Positions 57,451-64,000 of a stretch of DNA of 64,000 bases are shown piece by piece (positions within the stretch are counted from its first letter, which is position 1; the number at the start of each line of letters is the position of its first letter). The translations under genes were made by a program, and so were the position numbers. The stretch is taken from the NCBI GenBank assembly GCA_023974075.1, contig CM043793.1, positions 3,668,001 through 3,732,000 on the forward strand. Reading direction: 5' to 3'. The notes below the pieces were generated by a model, which did not search any database, was not told the DNA's origin, and saw only the letters and a program-made list of their open reading frames with translations. The DNA comes from Chaenocephalus aceratus (lineage: Eukaryota; Chordata; Actinopteri; Perciformes; Channichthyidae).

Positions 57451-58026
57451 TGTTTGTTTTGGCAGTTATAACTGAATGTAATGTTTTCTACTTTTTTCCA
57501 TCTGGGAAGGCATTTGCCTTCATCAGATGGAAAGTGTCTTGACCAACAACTTAAGTATTTCTTATAGCTATGCAGGGCATGCAAGCGGGCAAACACAAAC
57601 AAGAACAAACAAGTGAAATGAAGAATAAAATTGAAATTGTACAATATAATATTGTGGTGTTCATCTTATAATTCAGTCTAGAGAATGCACCAGACAGCAT
57701 CTAAGACCTGCACAAATCTAAATGTTCTAGGGGGAGGCCCCCCAAACCCTTCGTGCGTCATTTCGTCCGCGCGCATTTTTCAGGGCAATCTCTATTGGGC
57801 TCAGGGCCATCTGTAAATTAGCTTAGATGGCCCACAGGGCCATCTCCCAAAATCCTTAATGTCATGCACTGCAGCAGCTTTTGGAGTCCTGTTCGCTAGT
57901 GTGAAACAACAAAAGATCTCCTTTTTGGTTAGCACAGGATACTCACTGCCTGGGTAGTCTCTGAGAAACTGTTATATCATCATAGGTATGAAGTAAAGAA
58001 AGACTGAATTCCCCCACTGCATTTCA
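57451..58026. other. Unassigned sequence
   Basis: No convincing exon. A short hairpin occurs at 57498-57534 (TTCCATCTGGGAAGG...CCTTCATCAGATGGAA). Confidence 0.3.
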
Positions 58027-58438
58027 TTTAAAGAGCCTGTGACACGAGTTTCCCCCATCATCCAAACCCATCAATTTTAGTAAATATTGTCCCCTTGAAA
58101 ACCGTTACTGAACTGATTTTGGATATTTGTGCTTTGATAACCATTAATCTGCCCTTCAATGTTGACCATTTTCTGGATCTTCTCGGGGAATCTTCAAATC
58201 CCGCCAAATTATGTGTGACGTCATTGCGGGCCAAGAGTTCCAGCTGCACCGTTCAGGATCCCAGCATCTACATGCAAACGCACGATGGCGCACACAGCAG
58301 CGAGCTCAGACAGCGATGACAGTTTAATTTTGAACGTGTCTGAGAGCTCATATGAGGCTGAAGGATCGGTTTATGTTTTATCTGTTAGAAGTATAGGAAT
58401 TAGGTGCGTCAATATGGGCGATAATACGGTCATGTAGC

Positions 58439-58607
58439 CAGTGGTGGAATGGGACTAAACATCAGCCCAGGACTCTCGACCGGCCCACTTCGGTACCGCT
58501 AGTAAATTGTCAACGGGGGGAGTGGGGGATGTGCTAGTGACTTATCCGACCGGCGCACTTCGTTACCGGCCCATCGGGATTCGTCCCGATGGCCAGTCCG
58601 CCACTGC
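58439..58607. mobile_element. 169-bp hAT-type MITE (CAGTGGTGGAATGGGAC)
   Basis: The ends CAGTGGTGGAATGG and CCAGTCCGCCACTG are imperfect inverses. The flanks CATGTAGC / CACCTAGC agree at 6 of 8 bases. Confidence 0.6.
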
Positions 58608-58744
58608 ACCTAGCCCAACCCACGTAAACTGTCAACGGGGGGAGCCTCGCTGCGGGGAAACGGTGGACCTAGTGTCCCGATCGGAGTGGGAATAATAATA
58701 ATAATCATAATCCGTGCATTTTATCCATTAATTTCCCCAACATT

Positions 58745-59100
58745 GTGGTAAAAAAAAAACACGTTTAATCCATGTTGGTGTACTACAACTACAAAAAGCA
58801 TCGGTTTGTTTTCTCATCAGGAAATGCAGACCGGCTCAAACAAACGATTTTTAATCATCATCCTCACGATCATTTAATGTATCATATGTTCGCCGAATTG
58901 ACATGAAAGCACTAATAAATGTAGTTTAATCCACTTGAGTTTACAACTACAAAAATAATCGATTTGTTTTTATATCACATCCGACGGGAGGAAATTCAGC
59001 AGCTCTCACTACCGATTTGTAATCCTAATTTAATCATCATCTTCACCACGATCATTTATGTTTATGTTCGCCGAATTGACATGAAAAGCACTAACAAATA
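58745..59100. repeat. ~190-bp imperfect tandem duplication
   Basis: Two units share ACTACAAAAA..ATCGGTTTGTTTT, CGATCATTTA.TGT and TATGTTCGCCGAATTGACATGA. Confidence 0.75.
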
Positions 59101-60454
59101 TGAATATACTGTAGTCAACTTAATTAAAACGTTCTTAACGTGCCTAAACTCAGTAATTCACCATTTCTACGCATGACAACACACTTTGCCGCACAGTGAA
59201 GCGTTCCCGCATTGACGTCACTTCCGGCTTCCCCCAAAACTTCAAAATGAGTCGAAGGAATTTCCGCGCGATGTTTGAAATTATTGATATTTATCGGAAC
59301 AGCACCTTCTTTTTTAAACTGACGGTTCGAGATTACTAGTAGCCCAATATGTCATTGCACAACAATTGTTGGGAGGCTGTCACTGGCTCTTTAAGTGTTT
59401 AGCTTTTGGACCACCTCTAGGTGTCATTGCTGAGGCCATGGTCAGTTACAGATGTATATTTGCAAACACAATTAATGCCGATTAAAAATGTTTTGCTAAA
59501 TTGTTAAAAAATGTATTAGATATTTAAACTGATTACATACAAACTGCCCATGGGCATAGTTCTTTGAATTACCTAAAGAGAACTATGCATGTCTGTTGTG
59601 TTAATCTTAAGGTTTATTATTCCCTATTACCATAATATCAAATACATTTTGTTTGTTTGATAATGTATTGTACTCAGTACATGGTGTTGTACAATATTAT
59701 TTTGTATAAAGGTTTTGTATTGCCGAACTCTGTTACATTTGTGTAGTATATTAATGTTTTGTTCTTTGTCAACTGTTTAAATGAATCATATAATATAATG
59801 TGTTATTCTGAAAAAGGTCAATATGATAATAATAATAAGAATAATAAGAATAATGTCAAATAAATAGGACTACATTTGTGTTGAGATCAGATTGTTCACC
59901 TTTCAGGGTTCATACACTTTTTCACCAATGATTTTCAATGACTTTTCCATGACTTCTCAATGACCTTTACCTCATTTTCCATGACCAAAAAAAATTCCCA
60001 CTGAAAATGGTTTATTTGAAAATGGAACAGGAAAATAACATCTGCATATGAAACATGTTGTGCCTATCTAAAACAAATCAAATAGTAGGCTTACTAGCTT
60101 CTACACGCTAAAGCAACTGTAGTCAGGGAGGCAAAGTCATCAGGTATGAAAAAGGTGGCAAGGACCCGACCCCTGACCCCCTGAAAGCAGCAGTGTCAAT
60201 AATAACAGAAATGCCAAAGAGTCACATCTAATAGAAATATATAAAAGCATTTATTTTAATTGTGTAGCAGTCAGTTTATAATTCTGGCAGCACTGTTGAG
60301 CATTTTGAAAATGTATTGTCATGCCTCTGTGCAAGGCTTAGTCTTTCTATCTGTATAGCCACTGGTGTAACTAAGTTCATAAACTCAACAAGTACTATAC
60401 GTGGGTACAATTTTGAGATACTTGTACTTTATTTAAGTATTTCAATGTTTTGCT

Positions 60455-60725
60455 ACTTTGTACTTCTACTCCTCTACAGTTCAGAGGTACATGGTGTACT
60501 TCTACTCCTCTACAGTTCAGAGGTACATAGTGTACTTCTACTCCTCTACAGTTCAGAGGTACATGGTGTACTTCTACTCCTCTACAGTTCAGAGGTACAT
60601 GGTGTACTTCTACTCCTCTACAGTTCAGAGGTACATGGTGTACTTCTACTCCACTACAGTTCAGAGGTACATGGTATACTTCTACTCCACTACAGTTCAG
60701 AGGTACATGGTGTACTTTTCCTCCA
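60455..60725. repeat. 33-bp minisatellite, copy B
   Basis: Eight units of the same repeat as 38901-39130 (one unit more than copy A). Confidence 0.9.
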
Positions 60726-60810
60726 CTACATGTATTTAATACCTTTAGTTACTCTACAGATGTGGATGAATGATGTGAAATATAATCAAGTGTTAAATCA
60801 GACTTTAGTT

Positions 60811-61846
60811 CAGGGGTGGGGAACCTCCGGCCCCCGGGCCGTATACGGCCCGCGAGACCATTTGGTGTGGCCCTCGAGGTAATTTATAAACACACGCAAA
60901 AAAGAAAAAAATTAAAGAAATCTAGACCGCAAAATAATTAAACAAGTGAGTTCCTGTTTTTCCTGGGCAAGGTCAGGGTCCTTGAACACAACACAAGCCT
61001 AACATGTCATCACGTGGTATCTCTGACAGGGGTGTAGTTCTGACCGGGAGCACCAGAACGCAGCTCTGCTCCGGCACTTCCAAAAATTGCAGTACCCATA
61101 AGGAGCCGTATACATGCTGCAGTTTCTGCGTGGCTGTGTTTTAGCCGAAAGCCCAGTGGCGATCTGTTCATCTTTCATACTGATGACTGTTATTAGCATC
61201 TGGTTAGCTAGCTATGCTAACGAATATAAGAAGCTTTTTCTCCAACATAAGAGAATAAAGTAAACGGGTATAAAATACTATATGACAGTAAAAAAAAAGT
61301 TGTTATTAATAAACAAGAATACAGTTTGAAAGGGGAGTGATTTGTAAAATATCCATAAAGAAAAAGTAAATCTGCTTACAGTTCTGTTTCATATGGATGT
61401 TGAGAGATGTATCCATAGACCTCCTAATGTTGCTCTCAAAGTGCACCAGATTGATGCTTTTAACTTCAACATTTAAAAACAAATCTTCCCGGGGGAGCAT
61501 GCCCCCCCGGACCCCCCTAGAGGAGGTTAGGTCCCCCCCACTTAAATCCTGTCCACATGGATAGGAAACTAAATAGGCTACATTTGCCCACATCTTGTGT
61601 CCATATCTTTCTGTTTGGGTGGTCATGCCACAACCGTGCACGTGCATGCATGCGTGCGTGAGTGTGAGTCATGGCAAGATATCTGGACTAAGAGGTTATT
61701 TTTCTTTGCACAGCATGAAAGGAAGGCCAAATGAATGGGCTGTGATTTTAGTTTTTTTAAGCAGAGGTCAATAATTTGTACGGCCCTCGGAGGATGTTGA
61801 AAACATTGAAATGGCCCTTGAGAGGAAAAAGGTTCCCCACCCCTGC
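60811..61846. mobile_element. hAT-type MITE (CAGGGGTGGGGAACC termini)
   Basis: The ends CAGGGGTGGGGAACC and GGTTCCCCACCCCTG are perfect inverses with the exact duplication CTTTAGTT (60803-60810, 61847-61854). Copy A at 39200 preserves the empty site (AGACTTTAGTTCCACC). A truncated relative is at 15510-16509. No coding capacity. Confidence 0.95.
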
Positions 61847-62111
61847 TTTAGTTCCACCTGGAGTAAATCCACAAGCTACCCTGCAGTCTACAAAGTCATT
61901 CAAACTAGCTGCAACTTTACCAGCTTTGAGAACACTTTCATGATCAATCATTATAAAACATATCATATATATTATTCTGAAATGGACCAATCTGCACAAC
62001 GACTACTTTTACTGTCGCTACTTTCACTATATTTTGATGATAATACTTTTGTACTTTTACTTGAGTAACATTTTGAATGCAGGACTTTTACTGTAACAGA
62101 GTATTCCTACA

Positions 62112-62610
62112 CTCTGGTACTTCTACTTTTACTCAAGTACAAGATCTGAGTACTTCTACTTTTACTACAAGATCAGAGTACTTCTACTTTTACTCAAGTA
62201 CAAGATCTGAGTACTTCTACTTTTACTCAAGTACAAGACCTGAGTACTTCTACTTTTACTCAAGTACAAGACCTGAGTACTTCTACTTTTACTCAAGTAC
62301 AAGACCTGAGTACTTCTACTTTTACTCAAGTACAAGATCTGAGTACTTCTACTTTTACTCAAGTACAAGATCTGAGTACTATACTTTTATTAAGTACAAG
62401 ATCTGAGTACTTCCACTTCTACTAAAGTACAAGATCTGAGTACTTCTACTAAAGTACAAGATCTGAATACTTCTACTTTTACTCAAGTACAAGACCTGAG
62501 TACTTCTACTTTTACTCAAGTAAAAGACCTGAGTACTTCTACTTTTACTCAAGTACAAGATCTGAGTACTTCTACTTTTAAGAACAACATCTGAGTACTT
62601 CTACTTTTAC
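62112..62610. repeat. ~33-bp minisatellite, copy B
   Basis: Same unit as 39476-40010; unit number and shortened units differ slightly between copies. Confidence 0.9.
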
Positions 62611-62846
62611 TCTAGCACAATAACTATACTTATACCACCTCCGTTTATAGCCTATGAAAAAAAACTATTAGAAAACGAAGGCTAAAGCTAACGTTAGCAG
62701 ATAGTGACAATGTATGCTAGCTAGCTAGCTCAACGAATCCTTAATGATATTTTGACAGAAAAACATTTCAGTTCACATCACGCTCTGCCGCTCTGCTCTG
62801 AACACCTGAACGGCCCGTTCTAACAGCTGTTCACCAGCGGTGCAGT

Positions 62847-64000
62847 TAGGGTGACCAGATGTCCCGCTTTGCGCGGGACTGCACAGCATTTTCCCGACTT
62901 TTGGTGGGTCCCGCAAATTGAGACGATGTCCCGCATATTTCATTTTGATTGGCTAAAACGCTTTTCTTTAAAATCAGATTCATCCAATGGCTGTTGAGAA
63001 AGCAGGGAAGGCTATCATCAGGGGGCTGTGTTTGCTGTCAATCAAACTGTAACACACGGCGGGTGCTGGTCAAGTGTTAACCAATGAGAGTAACTCACTC
63101 ACACACACCCCCACCACCCCGCCAAACAACAACAACGAACGCAGGCGACGCAGCAGGTTATGGAAAATGGAGGAAACTGAAACTACAGCTAAGAAGAAAA
63201 GAAGATGCACATACAACAAAGACTGGGAAGACACTTACCCGTGGGTGAAGCCAGTGCAGGGCGACTCTCAGAGAGTATTGCAATCTTTGCAAGAGTAATT
63301 TTTAAATTTCACATGGCGGTGAATACGACGTCAAAAGACACAGAGAATGCGATTCTCACAAGAAACGTGTCGCTCAAAAAGAGACATCCCACTCTATGGA
63401 GACATTCCTACTCAAACCAAAAAATGATGGCCACTCAGACAAGGTAACAGCAGCAGAAATAACCAGTGTTTACCATACAGTGCAACACTCCCATTCATAC
63501 CGGTCAAATGACTGGTAACAAGCTAGCGCCGACCATTTTTCCAGACTCTGAGATATTAAAGAAAATGTCATGTGGTCGTACGAAAGCAGCGTCCATAATA
63601 ACAGATGTGCTTGCCCCTGCCTCTGTGGAGAGTTGTTTGACTGAGTCAAAGACACCAGTGGTTCTAGGTGACAAAATAGCCCACACACTGTGTGTGGGGG
63701 CCACCTTCTGTTGCTGTGATGGAACTGAAAGCTATTTTATTTGATGTATTATTATGTTTCTGTTCCCTCCTGGCCAGTGTTGGTTTTATTTTATCTATTA
63801 ATTTATGTTGTGTCTACTTGTACAGGTATTACTGACTCGTTGAATTAAGAAGATGCATTTCTAAACACTTGAAGTGAATAATGCCTGCTGCCTTAGTTTA
63901 CTTTTCTTTATTAAAAAACTGCATTTTGACTTCACTTTCTGCTCAGTTGTTATATATTTGTTACGTTTTTTTTCTTCCGGGGGTTGGGGGGTGCTGTTGA
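62847..64000 (+). mobile_element. hAT element, left part (TAGGGTGACCAGATGTCCCGC)
   Basis: Begins TAGGGTGACCAGATGTCCCGC inside copy B of the CAGGGTTC element. It encodes a degraded hAT transposase start (63167 onward). The right end is not in the window. The expected 8-bp duplication GGTGCAGT would mark it. Confidence 0.7.
63167..63744 (+). pseudogene. hAT transposase remnant, frameshifted and internally deleted
   Basis: Starts MEETETTAKKKRRCTYNKDW and EDTYPWVKPVQGDS. It then loses two bases near 63277, after which CNLCKSNF, a stop, HGGEYDVKRHREC (zinc-finger half), ETFLLKPKNDGHSDKV and AEITSVYHTVQHSHSYRSND follow in another frame. A third frame (63466-63744) gives GNKLAPTIFPDSEILKKMSC and GRTKAASIITDVLAPASVES. 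The order matches a fish hAT/DUF4371-type transposase N-terminus. The piece after VES appears to jump straight to the 3' end. Confidence 0.7.

Larger units (their letters stand above)
54277..57871. mobile_element. Diverged hAT-type element (CAGGGCTCGACATTAAGG), host of a nest
   Basis: The left end CAGGGCTCGACATTAAGG is answered by CCTTAATGTCATGCACTG at the right. GATGGCCC..GGGCCATCT subterminal repeats lie at both ends. The right terminus and flanking duplication are degraded, so it is older than the elements inside it (55105-57442, itself holding 55884-57113). The shared module occupies 54385-54605. Confidence 0.65.
58027..59394. mobile_element. TTAA-flanked MITE (AGAGCC / GGCTCT)
   Basis: TTTAAAGAGCCTGTGACAC at the left is answered by GCTGTCACTGGCTCTTTAA. 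It holds a small nested MITE (58439-58607) and a ~190-bp tandem duplication (about 58745-59100). No ORF of note. Confidence 0.65.
59904..62846. mobile_element. CAGGGTTC-ended element, copy B (right end displaced)
   Basis: From CAGGGTTCATACAC it follows copy A (38345-40579) closely through both minisatellites to GGTGCAGT at about 62846. There a different element begins, so its right end lies outside the window. A hAT MITE is inserted at 60811. Differences from copy A are few by eye. Confidence 0.8.

Noticed and set aside
57860..58010. Possible upstream ANKRD31-like exon (CCAGGCA|GTGAGT on the minus strand)
   Set aside because: Would leave an exon of about 22 bp with no support from phase or similarity.

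Overview
The window is repeat-rich vertebrate DNA, most likely from a ray-finned (teleost) fish. The evidence is spliced genes with long introns, CR1/L2-, L1- and RTE/Rex3-type LINEs, a dense hAT (BED zinc-finger) load with non-autonomous derivatives, a pogo/Tigger relic, and long (TG)n/(CA)n tracts. No bacterial-type gene organisation is present. All product names come from reading translations by eye; no database search was run.

Two host loci are recognisable, both on the minus strand. (1) 1-13740 holds 3' exons of a gene resembling the uncharacterised fish 'SAMD3-like' family. Its largest exon is split by a 7.5 kb hAT transposon (6027-13498, exact 8-bp target duplication TTAAGCCC). It also needs three single-base frame corrections, and an intron carries a CR1/L2-type LINE (about 1303-5070). 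It reads as a pseudogene or a disrupted allele. (2) 27659-49724 holds ten phase-compatible 3'-terminal exons of a gene with ankyrin repeats, a short coiled-coil-like segment, a RAMA-like domain and a conserved tail. The best match is ANKRD31, the REC114 partner in meiotic double-strand-break formation. The 5' part of this gene is not recognised in the window. Its first visible exon is cut by a TTAA-flanked MITE whose terminus now supplies the splice donor, and another exon has a ~154-bp (GT)n tract directly against its splice acceptor.

Region by region: 1-13.7 kb, broken SAMD3-like locus with LINE and hAT. 13.7-27 kb, nested MITEs, fold-back elements and tandem arrays, with no gene recognised. 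27-50 kb, the ANKRD31-like gene; its introns carry an L1 fragment, a 5'-truncated RTE/Rex3 copy with target duplication, a three-deep nest (hAT > pogo > CAGGGTTC-ended element), ZBED-type hAT relics and a probable solo LTR. 50-64 kb, several nested hAT-type elements with exact 8-bp duplications, a second copy of the CAGGGTTC element holding a datable hAT MITE, and the start of another hAT relic at the right edge.

The strongest themes are transposons cutting host exons, transposons nested inside transposons with clean target duplications, and an internal sequence module shared by MITEs whose termini are unrelated.
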